DNA of 64,000 nt from Polytrichum commune. Its lineage: Eukaryota; Streptophyta; Polytrichopsida; Polytrichales; Polytrichaceae. Shown piece by piece: positions 40,472-51,689 of this stretch. Within the stretch, counting starts at the first letter, position 1, and every line of letters begins with the position of its first letter. The stretch covers positions 40,393,081 to 40,457,080 of the forward strand of contig OX485809.1 in assembly GCA_950295325.1 (NCBI GenBank), in the 5' to 3' direction. Below the pieces are notes generated by a model that was given only the letters and a program-made list of their open reading frames with translations, was not told the DNA's origin and made no database searches. The translations under genes and the position numbers were made by a program.

Positions 40472-43400
40472 CTAGAGGTCTTCTGTTGGTATCGCATCCT
40501 CGAAAATATCTGCATCAGTCATTTTCTCTCCTCTAGTGCATCGATCTAAATTATCCTTCGCGAAGAGAATTTGCCGAGCTGGGATGAGTACATTGTCATC
40601 GGAGGCATTCCTTTGTCTTGCCCATGATGCCACAACACAGTCTAGGGATTGATGGGCTGGTGCATAGTCCTTGAGCCTCGTCCATCGGAAAGATTTTGCC
40701 GTGTCCCATTCCTCATAACGTTCATCCAAGGTCTTCTTGTTCCTTTGGCCAAGGACCGGTACATAATAGACAATCTCAATGGAACGAGGATTAGGACCGA
40801 TATGCGCCAAATTCGGCTCAGAAATCACTCGTCCCATCCACACTGGATTAGGACAATCCTCACTAGGACATAGTAACACATAATGGCCGACCTTGATATG
40901 TGCGCCGGGATGGAAGGTCTCTACAGGTCGAGAACTAGCTGGCCCCACGTAAGCATAGTCAGTGAGGTTTTCCTCAAATAGATGCACATTATCCACATGT
41001 AGAGCTGGTGCAATGGAAAACCGTGTAGCGGGCCAAAAATGCTCGCTAAGTTCAGATGGAGTTGGTAGTAAAGGTTGATCCATAGCCGCAAGCACATTCT
41101 CCCAATATAAAATTGTTGGCGCAATGGACTCCATATATTGACCCGAAATATCTTGATCTGCCGTATCCTTCCAATACTTAATAAACCCTTGCACCCCAAG
41201 CTTTATGTTCACGGAATCTTTCATCGCCCTTTTCGGAACGGGACGGGGACACCCTATAAACACATACATACAATTGAGCTCAGAGCAGTACCACAGACTA
41301 ACTGCCCACGGGTGATCACCCGTGGGCCACACACTTCACACAATGATTTTTCCTAGTGCACTTCCAAAGCAATACAAAGAAGGGACCCACTAACCTGTAG
41401 GGAACATTGTCTTCTTTGTGATAGGGTCCACATTCCAAAGAGCAATTCCTCCATCAGGCACCCAATTTGGATCTGTACAATACACTTTGTACTGCATCAA
41501 TGGAACTCCTTGAGTGTCCACATAAAAACGGAATTGGTGCGCCTTGGAATGCCCAATAAGTCGATCTTGACCAAACTCATTGTAGTACCCCTTCACCCAT
41601 TCCTTGAAATCAGCAACCTCGTGGATTAAGGACGGGACAATAGTGGGTTCCCCAGCAGCCATGAACGATGCCATGAGATCTGGGAGTGTATGGCAATCCT
41701 CAATCTTCAACCTTTGTCCAAACCTCCCAAACATTGCATCCACATCCTCATGCGTATGTCCAACAATGAGGAAAGACACTCTGACTTCCCGAAATATTCC
41801 CTTTGCAGTCAGAGCTGACCAAAACAATATGTTGTATTTTGATTTGTTGTCCTTCGCACAATTGTCCATTTGAACAAGCAAGAGGGGTGGCAAACCTATA
41901 GCAGGAATATTGTCGAGCGGTGGCAATGGAAGTACTCTTGAACACTTCTCCACACCAACCACCAGTGCGTCGTGTAAAGGATCACCTATGGACGAAATAG
42001 GAATGTCTCTACTAGAGCAAACAGGTTGTATTTCAAGTTGACAAAGCAACTTCATAATCGAGGTGATAGTGAAGTTGGCATCGGATGGGTACATATCAAG
42101 GACATAATGCGCATAATTCACATCTGAGTGACCATGTGTAATCATCCCCGCAATAGATATGGGAAATCGCTCGTATTTGTCAACTCGTTTGTTTTTGTGA
42201 GCGAAAACGGGAAGCGCCGTTTTCCCATAATCCATTTTGTCATGGATTATACAAAGCACCTCATTGGGAGCATACTTTGACAAAATCCTATCTTTATAGT
42301 AACTGTTTCTATGAGCCTCCTGCAACGTTAGATGTCGAAGGCTAGCATTCGAGATGGCCAAGTGACCAGCTGTGTTTTTTGTGTGTATTCGCAACAAATC
42401 CTTGAAAGCTGCACAAGTTCCACAACGCGAGAAGTTGTCACCGGGGCTCTTTATAACATATTGCTTGTAATGTTGTCGATGTAGGCGGCTGAAGGTGGAC
42501 GTAGAGATAGGCGTGTACCCTAAGTCTCCGTCCAAGTTGTTCACTTCCTGCAACAAGTTGCACCACGTTGTTCCCACAGGCAGCATCTCTGTTCCTATCT
42601 TCTCACTAGTTGGAAGAGTCCGAGTCATATGGGGCATGGCGTCCGCCCTACCCTCAACCAATACTCCAAGGGTGGCTCGTGCCTGCACTGTATTCGCCCG
42701 TGGTTTTGTAGTTCCTGTATTTCCATGATCTCGGGATCTAATCCCCATCAAGCTTTCGGCCTTGTTCCTATTGAATTGTGCCCTTGATATCATATAGATG
42801 TTCATCCATGCACGAATGCATATTGTTCTCCCTTCCACAATAACCATATCACGGCCGTTTTGCTCATGTTTCTGGATCGTTTGGAACACCGACTGGGCTA
42901 TGAGCTTCCGACCATTGAATGGCAATGCGAAGTAGTGTTTCCGAATACTCATCAACAAAGGCCTTGGGAATACCTGGCAACAACGCTCCGAACAACAATC
43001 CACCGCTGATAACATCCGTGCATGCTCCTCAGTGGCTCCCCAAATTTTCTTCCCTGCTGGCCGAGTTGCACACATCCTCGCAGTGTTGTATTGGCGTTTT
43101 CCAAGCAAGCGCCGATGACTTTGAGCTTCCCGGGTCGCATTATGATGGACCAACAATATTTCCGCCAATGTATGTCCTTCAAATTTGGTGAGTGAAAGAG
43201 GCCAACGGTGCAAAGTGTTCTCCCAATCCCGCGAAATAACATTGTCGGTTGGGTTCATGATAATAACTCCAACATCCTCAGCCCCTAGGATGCTATTGTC
43301 AACACAATCCAACGGATTTGTGTTGCAAATCAATCCATCACACAAAGCATGGCCCTCATCATCAAACAACACAACGGCCTTCCCCTTCAGTTCCGTCCTC

Positions 43401-44530
43401 GACAACCCAATGTAATGTGGAATCTGAACATCGATATCAAGGGTTGTCAACACACATTGAACACAAGCTCACGGGTGTTCACCCGTGGGGGACAACATTG
43501 ACATATCAGCAGAATGTCCAAACTCATATAGCGGGTGAGCTCTACACCTCTCTTCACGCTACTCAAAAAAGTATGTGTTGCCTATCATATTCACATTGTG
43601 AGAAGTGCCCTTCTTACCAGTTCGCTTAAAGCCCCCACACCAAAACTAACATCCCTAACACTGCATTGTCAACAATTATTACTACGCATGTAGGTGTCAC
43701 ACTTGCTGGCTCAAGTGGTAACAAAATAGTAGCCATACAGGATAGTGCCAATATTCATGTTTAACGAATATCATCGTCATCATATATCAAAATGAATCAC
43801 GAAACTTCCAACTCGTAATTCACAACATATTTCACATACCTAACAGTGGATCTACAAAAGATCATAATTGCATCTACAACTATTGAGTATGTCACACACA
43901 TGATACACGGCCATCTTGTAACCTCACATATGTAGGGACAACTAACATACATATGATCTACTTCCACGGGTGAACACCCGTGGGGCCTTCCATGCATCTG
44001 CATATAGGAGTCTTCCACGGGTGAACACCCGTGGGCGCCCCCCACCGGGTCCGCGTATCTCCCACGGGTGAACACCCGTGGGGGCCCCCCACCGGGTCCG
44101 CGTCTCTCCCACGGGTGAGCACCCGTGAGCCCCCCCACCGGGTCCGCGTCTCTCCCACGGGTGAACACCCGTGGGGGCCCCCCAACCGAGTCCGAGTCTC
44201 TCCCACGGGTGAACACCCGTGGGGCCCCCACCGGGTCCGAGTCTCTCCCACGGGTGAACACCTGTGGGGCCCCAACCGGGTCCGAGTCTCTCCCACGGGT
44301 GAACACCTGTGGGGCCCCAACCGGGTCCGAGTCTCTCCCACGGGTGAACACCTGTGGGGCCCCAACCGGGTCCGAGTCTCTCCCACGGGTGAACACCCGT
44401 GGACTACTATGCCGTACAGTTTGGGGGTGTACGGACATGGGGTTGCCACGGGTGCACCCGTGGCAGAGTGGGAAAGCGAGTATGGTAGAACTCAGCTCAC
44501 CTCTTCCACCATGTGAGGCACACTCTCCAT
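40472..44530 (-). CDS. DUF7869-like protein, candidate DDE-type transposase with BAH/Tudor-like C-terminus
   Basis: Three exons on the minus strand: 44530-44501, 43423-41395 and 41253-40472. They total 2,841 nt, or 946 residues, with phase kept at both junctions. Exon 1 encodes MESVPHMVEE after a TATA box. The core has Cys-rich motifs (CCSERCC, CGTC) and an RNase-H-like series of acidic residues: HDKMDYGK (Asp408), VQMDNCAKDNK (Asp530) and VGHTHEDVDAMFGRF (Glu569). The last motif is the signature I associate with DUF7869 proteins of many eukaryotes. The catalytic reading is inference. Residues ~820-880 (VGHYVLLCPSE ... WMGRVIS ... IEIVYYVPV) look like a BAH or Tudor fold. No stop or frameshift is seen. 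Intron 1 holds a palindrome array and intron 2 one palindrome. Confidence 0.75.
41304..41327. repeat. Palindrome in intron 2 of the transposase gene
   Basis: A perfect dyad with centre GTGATCAC and CCCACGG/CCGTGGG arms, extended by a GC pair on each side. It lies wholly inside the 141-base intron 41254-41394. Confidence 0.95.
43470..43487. repeat. Palindrome near the 3' end of transposase intron 1
   Basis: CACGGGTGTTCACCCGTG, 47 bases inside the predicted acceptor of exon 2. Confidence 0.9.
43964..44402. repeat. Array of about ten palindromes, ~47-base period, in transposase intron 1
   Basis: Units read CACGGGTGAACACCCGTG followed by a GGGGCCCCC...CCGGGTCCG-GTCTCTCC spacer. Two to three units have CACCTGTG in the right arm. 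A spacer-less variant, CCACGGGTGCACCCGTGG, follows at 44446-44463. The long frames read across this array are simply the repeat translated. Confidence 0.95.
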
Positions 44531-44605
44531 GGTTGCTCCTCAAGGGTGAAGGGTGAAGGGTGGTGGACTCAAATGAGGAAAAAGAAATGACCCTCCAAAT
44601 GGTGG

Positions 44606-44617
44606 CCTTTATATAGG
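44606..44617 (-). promoter_or_regulatory. TATA box of the transposase gene
   Basis: On the minus strand the sequence reads CCTATATAAAGG, about 80 bases upstream of the predicted ATG at 44530. The spacing suits a plant core promoter. Confidence 0.65.
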
Positions 44618-47216
44618 TCGTGAGCATGGCCTCCAATTTCACATGAGGAAGTACATTGCATTCCCTCCAATCTCGTAAGTACTTAGACGTCATTCCCTCC
44701 AATTCCAAACGCCATGAGCTAATCACGTACTAACCTTCCTCATATTGAATAATGATGACCTTCGGTAGTGGGCTAAGACCTCGTATGTACATGGAGTGAA
44801 AATTTGGTACAAGGCGAAGGAGAGTCTTCGCGGTACCAATGATCATTGTGTAAGCTTTGCATACACCTCATACCACTACCGAGCATACTCATGCCAACAT
44901 TACAATATAGTTGATTACAATCACAAGAATCATTTGTAACTAACCTACGACGAGGAGAAATTGGTAGAGTTGCATAATTCTTCCGTTGACGCATGACAAT
45001 TAAGGGGTTAATATCCCAGCAAGTGTAACACACTTTTTTGTTAATCCAAATTCTAAACTTACATAATGTCACCTTTTGGGAAAAAAAAATTGAAAGTTAT
45101 ACTCCCACATAAAATAGTGGTTGTTTGCACATATATATACATGACTCCTTTACACATTGAGGTCCCCCCTGAGTTGAGGTGATCCAAAGTGATGTGAGAG
45201 GTTCGTCATCAATGAGAAGCGTGTTTTTCTTTTGAATTAAATCTTCAACATTCCTTTTAGAGATATGAACCACCTAAGATATAAGACCATGCCATGGGCC
45301 AAGGAATAAATGCACATTAACTTCTACTTGATATTGTGATATGATCTTGTCTTTTTCTCACGGTGTTTTTTAGTCGACCACCAATTATAACATAATAATG
45401 TCGCAAGCATAATAATGTCACTTACCTAGTTATAATGAGAAATTACCTATTATTCCATACCCCACAATACTTTAAAGATGTCCAATACTTACAATATTGT
45501 GATAGTATGTTGTGAAATATTTTGTGACTTACAATGAGCGATGCAATATTTTGTGACTTATAATGAGTGATGGAGTAGTTTGCAAAATAATGTCAATCCC
45601 GCAGCCCCCATTATGATTCTAAATAATGTTATGAAATGAATCATTTATAGGCCTAGTGGGTATAATATCACAAAATATCAATCATTGTTATGATAGTTAT
45701 GTAATGTCCTTGTTTCTCTCATATTATGTGCTACATTATACTATTGCAATGGTGCAAGCATAGTAAAGTGGACCAAGAAAGTGCTCCGGTATATGAATGC
45801 CATGATTTTCTTGGTCAAACCCCTATAAGTAGTAGCAAAATGTTGTTTAAAATATATATAAAAACATTATCCAAACGATTTTGAGTTTGGGGATTATTGA
45901 ACTACTATTTAAAATTGGGGTTAAATACATTTGAGTAACCTTTAAGTAACCTTTCCAGAATGTCGAGCTCCAATCCATGGGTATGACTTGTGGACTTGCC
46001 ATAAATATTTTTGAAATCACCTTTAAGGAGAATATAATGGCGTAATTTTGGACCGTGTAGCCATAGATGTTGGAGGCATGTGGGATTTGTTGTTGGCAAT
46101 GTTCAAATTTAGTACTTTGGTACTTAGGTTGTCAATCCATGCCTACAACCGACCCTACAATGACAATCATATTTTGAGAGTTTGTGATTGACTATGCTAG
46201 GTTATAATAAGAATCTATGTGATAGCATGGTTATACTTACGTGAATACCGGTCCCTTAGATGTGCACTTTCTAAAGGACATTCGAGGCCGTAAATATGCA
46301 AGTCAACCAATACATTAACTGTACAACCACACTTGAAAGGTCAAGTATGAAGTTGAGTTTAGGCACATGGGGTGGGATTGAGATATATGTTGGAGTAGGC
46401 AATATCAATCAAGTCAAGTGATAGGGTATTTCAAATTCGTGGGATCTCGCAAACAATGGGTTTAGGGTTTAGGGTTATTTCTTTCCTTATCATTAGTCTA
46501 ATTTGGGTCATCATCATAAGTTTGCTCTTCATTCTCTTCTTCTGAGTGATATGTTGGAGTTACTACACTAAATATTTTAGTTAGTGTCGTATGGTATTTT
46601 ATGTCATTCTAGCAACATTTCTAGTGACATTTATTGTAATCAAGGTTACAAATATTTGTCATCCCAACTTACTTTTAGTTCTTCCAAATGCCAATGAATC
46701 CAACAAAGTTTGGTATATTTTGCATCCGTACATTTTTGCAATGAAATGTAGTCATGGATGATTAAAATTTGGATCATAATCACAATGTCGACAATGTTGT
46801 AAATTTGTGATGCCCAATGTTTTTTTTTGAAGGAATGACAAATAATCTTAGGTTTGGATTTATTGTTGATGACACTAAACGGGCAGTTGACAATTAGTAT
46901 TGAGCAACACAAATAGAGTTGATGACTCTAACTACAATTATGTTTATTGTGTTGTGGAGGTACGTTACATGGATGATGCTCCCGTCTAGGTAGTAACATG
47001 ACATAGAAGGATGGAATATATGTGGGAGTATTTGGATGTATTGAGGGCCCAGTGGAGGGGTGGCAAGTGGGTGTGGGTTGACTTCTTTGGTGGATTGCAT
47101 TAATGGCAATACTTATGATATCAGGGAAAGAATGTGACAACAAGGAATAAGATTTGAATTGAGAACATCCACACTCTAGGGTTTCAAGATGTTTCATCGC
47201 ATTCAAGTATGCCTAC

Positions 47217-48231
47217 CTAGACCATTTTGATATGAGTTCTTAATTGGGTTCTTGATATGAACACCCGCTTCAACGTATTTGCATCTTACAACATTCTCCA
47301 ATATCGATGACACATGGAGGATGGAGCCGGCTAGGTAGGAACATGACATAGAAGGATGAAATATATGTGGGAGTATTTGGACATATTAAGGGCCCAGTGG
47401 AACTTTGGCCCGTGGGTGCATAGTTCCCAACCCAGGGGGTGTACTATGACAGACATGTACGATAATATGCCAATGCATAGAAGGCTCAAGGGGTGGACGC
47501 TCCATACCACGTAGGAACATATTAAAGTGTAAGAAGGGGTGTCACTTGCCTCATACTAGCACAAAATATACATAAGTGTTAGTTTCATCGTATTCAAGTC
47601 TTCATTCATTATTGTCATATGGTGGTAGTCCTCAAGTTCCTAGAACACTCTAAATTGAGAATTTCGCATGTCTCAAATTCATATATGGACCACAACAACA
47701 TGGTCTAATGCTTGGGTCTTCCTACCTAAACCACTTTGAACCCGTGTTCTTAATTGGGTTCTTGATATGTCACACGGAGGATGAAGCCGGCTAGGTGGGA
47801 ACATGACATGGAAGGATGAAATATATGTGGGAGTATCTGGACATATTAAGGGCCCAGTGGAACTTTGGCCCGTGGGTGAATAGTTCCCATCCCAGGGGGT
47901 TTACTATGACAGACATGTGGGATTATATGCCAATGCATAGAAGGCTCAAGGGGTGGACGCTCCATACCACGTAGGAACACATTAAAGTGTAAGAAGGGGT
48001 GTCACTTGACTCATACTCATACAAAATATACACAAGTGAGAGTTATTAATTTTTCTAGTGTGTATAACTACAAAGGATACAAAGAATTTTGAAATAAATG
48101 TAGATGTACACAAGGGGACCCTAAGGTTTCGGAGTTAACTTAACAATGTATGTGTTAGTTTCATCGTATTCAAGTCTTCATTCATTATTGTCATATGGTG
48201 GTAGTCCTCAAGTTCCTAGAACACTCTAAGT
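47217..48231 (+). repeat. Imperfect tandem duplication inside the transposon
   Basis: The block at about 47217-47664 recurs at about 47731-48231. Shared words include TTCTTAATTGGGTTCTTGATATG, abbreviated here as TTAATTGGGTTCTTGATATG, then AGCCGGCTAGGT, GGGCCCAGTGGAACTTTGGC, GGGGTGGACGCTCCATACCA and ATGGTGGTAGTCCTCAAG. The second copy has an extra ~110 bases (48045-48155). Part of the unit also occurs at 46975-47056. Confidence 0.85.
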
Positions 48232-48369
48232 TCTTAGGTTTTGCTCCTTAGACTGTGTCTTGGGCGTTGCGATTTTGTCATCGCCGGATTGATGCAACTC
48301 TTGATGATGGGTATGATGTTGTTGCATAAGCAAATCAACTTGAATTCTGACGTGATATTATCAAAGAAA

Positions 48370-48957
48370 TTAGGGGGTTGGAGTGATGCCCACCCCCATG
48401 CTAGAATTTCAGATTGCACATAAATATAACTATACCCCCCTTTTTTAAAGAAATCAAGAAATCCAAAGGAACCCATCTTGGCACTAAGATGGTGAATATG
48501 AGATTTCTTGATACTTAAAAAAAAATTGCCAACACATTTGGGCTTTTGCTTGACATTAAAATTTGAACCTATATTGTGGGGGTGGGGATCACTCCAACCC
48601 CCTTTCAATCCTTGGCTAGGCTTATGCTTGGGTTTGATGTGGCATTAGCAAATCAATTTGAATTATGATGTAGCATCAGCAAAGTAATCAGGGGCCTAGA
48701 GTGATGCCCACCTGCACACCATAATTTCATATTACATGAATGTAAGTAAAGTTCAAACATGTGGGCAAGGAACTTTGGGAATTTGTTTTTAAGAATACAT
48801 CAACAAATTCAAGAAACATAATCAAGCACCAATAGGGTCTTCTGTGATTTTTATTTAATTTTAAAGAAAAATTGTCAACATATTTGGCTTCTTTTCATTT
48901 ACATTGCATTTGAAACTCTAGTGTAGGGGGGGTAGGCATCACTCTAGTCCCCCTTTC
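48370..48957. repeat. Two tandem copies of a small foldback element
   Basis: GGGGTTGGAGTGATGCCCAC (48373) pairs with GGGGATCACTCCAACCCCC (48584). The same arrangement recurs, diverged, at 48688 and 48930. Between and after them the phrase GATGTGGCATTAGCAAATCA repeats, again near 49408. Confidence 0.75.
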
Positions 48958-49179
48958 CAATGCTTGACTAGGCTTATGCTTGCGGTTTGTTGTGGCATTA
49001 CACTCATGAGGTTGTTGTGTACTTAGGCTTGGAACACAATATTCATTAAAATGAGAGTTTTCCAGTGAATTGAGAGTACATAAAGCAACCTATTAATCCA
49101 AGAATGAAATGAAAACCACTGGATAGCTATAGAGCACAAGTAAAAAAATAACATTTGATTTTCCGCCATAAATTCCACC

Positions 49180-49294
49180 GTAGTTTCCATTAAAATGAGA
49201 GTATGTTAAGCTGGGAAATCGACTCATTTAGGTCGACTCAACCTAAATGAGTTGATTTTCCAACTTAACATACTCTCATTTTAATGGAAACTAC
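49180..49294. repeat. Hairpin of ~50 bp arms containing a TIR-like word
   Basis: GTAGTTTCCATTAAAATGAG starts the left arm, and its exact reverse complement ends the right arm at 49294. The middle pairs as ACTCATTTAGGT / ACCTAAATGAGT. The word TTAAAATGAG resembles the ACTAAAATGAG inner edge of the transposon termini and also occurs at 49045. Confidence 0.85.
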
Positions 49295-49499
49295 ACGTTT
49301 GAAGTATAATCTAGTATTTATCAACCTAACATGACTTTTAGGTGTCCAGGTGGCCAATATTATTTTGAGAGGATCCCACTCTCTCAAAATATTGAATATC
49401 GTGTTTTGGGTATGATGTGGCATTAGCAAATCAATTTGAGTTTTGATGTGGCATTAGCAAAGCACATGAATGTGAATAAAATCCAAACCCAGAGTATAT

Positions 49500-49900
49500 T
49501 TGTATGTTAACAAATTATGTTAATGACTATATGTAAATGCAACTTTTTATTTATTACCAAGTGCTGAAAATTATGTTACCAAGTGTTGATAATTATGTTA
49601 CCAATACTTGGACATATTGCTAAGTGATATTAATTATCTCACTAATACCCAGATTTCGTACTAAGCACTGATAATTTTCTTACTAACTCCCACCTATCTT
49701 ACTAGGACGTAGTTAACCAAATCTTAATACGTAGTTATCTTACTAATACGCAGTTATCTTACTAGCTAATTATCTTACCAATATTTAAATATCTTACTAA
49801 GTGCCAATAACTATATCACTAATACTTACTTATCTTACTATGTACTACTAATTAATATACGAATGTGATGCCTACATTACTAAGTACTAATAATTCTTTA
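49500..49900. repeat. Degenerate TTACTAA-type low-complexity repeat
   Basis: Words like CTTACTAA, TTACCAAGTG and TACTTA recur irregularly about every 25-40 bases over 400 bases. Confidence 0.6.
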
Positions 49901-50079
49901 TCACTACCTCCCTAAACCATCATACCGCCCAAACCCCCTCCGCATCGTCCTTAAGCCGCCGATTCCGAAATCCCTTCGCATCCCGAGATCTCATCCACCA
50001 CGTCCCTTCGTACTAATCACTCATTATGTGGCCTTTTACTTCCACCATCCCGTCATTATGGCGTTTCTTGAATGGGACC

Positions 50080-50570
50080 CACTCTCTCATTGTCTCTCTC
50101 TCTCTCATTCTCCCTCACTCTCATTCTTCCTCTCTCTCATTCTCCTCTTTCCACCATTGAAGCTTCCGACCCAAAGCTCCACTTCAAAACTCCCTCTTCT
50201 TTCTTCCACCACTTTTCTGGACTCTCTTCATTCTTGCTGGACTCTCTTCATTCTTTTTGGACTATCTTCATTCTTTTTGGACTATCTTCATTTTGGACTC
50301 TCTTCATTCTTGCTGGAATACCACTTTTCTAAATTCTTGTCATTTCTCTTTCTCTCCACATTTCTTCATTCTCTCCATTCTCTTGTTCCTCCTACTTTTC
50401 TTGTTTCTCTTATTTCTCCACCCTCTACTCACTTTCCTGATTCTCATTCTCTTTCTTGCTTCAACTGACTTTCTTGATTATCTTCTTTCTGTAGCTTCTA
50501 CTCACTTCTCCATTCTATTGCTTCATCTTGCTTCCACCCACTTCTCCATACTCTTGTTCAAATCCAGAAT
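50080..50570 (+). promoter_or_regulatory. Pyrimidine-rich promoter or leader of the H3-tail/ParB-like gene
   Basis: A dense CTCTCT/TTCATTCTT tract with tandem copies of TGGACTCTCTTCATTCTT. It precedes a likely 5' untranslated exon near 51042-51092 (AAACAAACATTGG ... CCAAAGAATCCTG) that ends at a GTGAGTAT donor. The open frames here are Leu/Phe/Ser-rich low complexity and are not called as genes. Confidence 0.45.
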
Positions 50571-51167
50571 GTGGCATTGCTGAAATGTGGAGAAAAGTGA
50601 GAGGATGAAGAAAGATTGGAGAGAAGTCCAATTCTGGTACTTGTAAGCAATCATTTCATTCTCCTAATCTTCCATTCTATTCATGCTTTGGTTGCATTGT
50701 AGTGCTTGTGAAGTCCAATTCTGGAATTGCTGTTTGTGGTGAACCAGGGTTTGTTTGTTTCTGATGGTAGGGTTTCAATTGTGAGAATGTGGTGCATTTC
50801 TGGTGCACTAGGGTTTCAATTCGTTGGAGAATCTCACACCCAAATATGTTAGAGAAATTTAAGTGAGTTGTGTGATGCTTGGTTGTGATGAATTGAGTGA
50901 AATGCTAGAGGAATGCTCAAACTAGGATGCAATGAGGGTGTGTTCCTAATAATGTGAGACCAGAATTTCTTGTTTTTTTGCTTTGAGAGCATGAATGTAT
51001 TTCACATGGAACTAATCTTTTAGGGTTTTGTTATGTGCAGAAACAAACATTGGATTTGAACAACATTAGGCATGGCTCCACCAAAGAATCCTGGTGAGTA
51101 TGCATAAATTCTCATTACCTTGGCCCTAGGTGTGAAAGGGGTTGTCTGGAAGTGGTTATTTCAAGGG

Positions 51168-51509
51168 CCCACGGGTGTTCACCCGTGGGCCTCCTCACTC
51201 GCAACTGGTGGTGGGGTATGCCCACGGGTGTTCACCCATGGGCCTCCCCACTCCTAACTGGTGGTGGGGTTGGCCCACGGGTGAACACCCGTGGGCCTCC
51301 GCACTCCCAACTGGTGGTGGGGTATGCCCACGGGTATTCACCCGTGGCCCTCCCCACTCCTAACTGGTGGTGGGGATTGCCCACGGGTGAACACCCGTGG
51401 GCCTCCCCACTCGCAACTGGTGGTGGGGTATGCCCACGGGTGTTCACCCGTGGGCCTCCCCACTCCTAACTTGCGGTGGGGTATGCCCACGGGTGAACAC
51501 CCGTGGGCC
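51168..51509. repeat. Array of seven palindromes, 53-base period, in the 5' intron of the H3-tail/ParB-like gene
   Basis: Starts near 51168, 51221, 51274, 51327, 51380, 51432 and 51485. Spacers read CCTCCCCACTC-AACTGGTGGTGGGGT. The two central bases between the dyad arms are TT in some units and AA in others, so the array mixes both orientations. It ends about 180 bases before the start codon at 51690. Confidence 0.95.
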
Positions 51510-51689
51510 TTTCCATTCTCTTGGAGGGGGCCATTTTTGGGTAGTTTTCTTTTGGCTTTCTTAGCTAACACAACATTGTTCCACCACAGGTTTATGTTTT
51601 TGAAGGTTATAGACAAGACCATGTGGTAGACAGTTGGTGTTTTATTCAGGTGCATAGAGGTGTCGCAGTGACCTCTCATTTGAATATAG

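Larger units (their letters stand above)
44618..50020. other. Non-coding interior of the transposon
   Basis: About 5.4 kb of AT-rich DNA without conserved frames between the two divergent genes. It contains duplications and hairpins, listed separately. A possible exon MRQRKNYATLPISPRR with a GTTAGT donor (44994-44945, minus strand) is the only coding-like scrap and I do not rely on it. Confidence 0.5.

Noticed and set aside
43618-43660. Additional small exon in the transposase gene with good splice sites
   Set aside because: Joining it to exon 1 gives an immediate stop, while direct joining of 44501 to 43423 keeps frame.
43964-44402. Regularly spaced palindromic repeats resembling a CRISPR array (also 51168-51509 and 37434-38339)
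   Set aside because: The spacers are themselves repeated, the dyads are the conserved part, and the surrounding DNA is an intron-rich plant transposon.
43797-44726. 309-residue minus-strand frame and its shadows across the palindrome array
   Set aside because: The protein is the tandem repeat translated, begins without a supported ATG context, and conflicts with the splice model of the transposase gene. The same applies to frames at 51142-51745.
46457-46480. TTTAGGG-like words as a telomere remnant
   Set aside because: Only two or three units; similar AACCCTAA words near 28680 are isolated.
50028-50468. 146-residue Leu/Phe/Ser-rich frame
   Set aside because: Low-complexity pyrimidine-rich leader; the composition alone explains the open frame.
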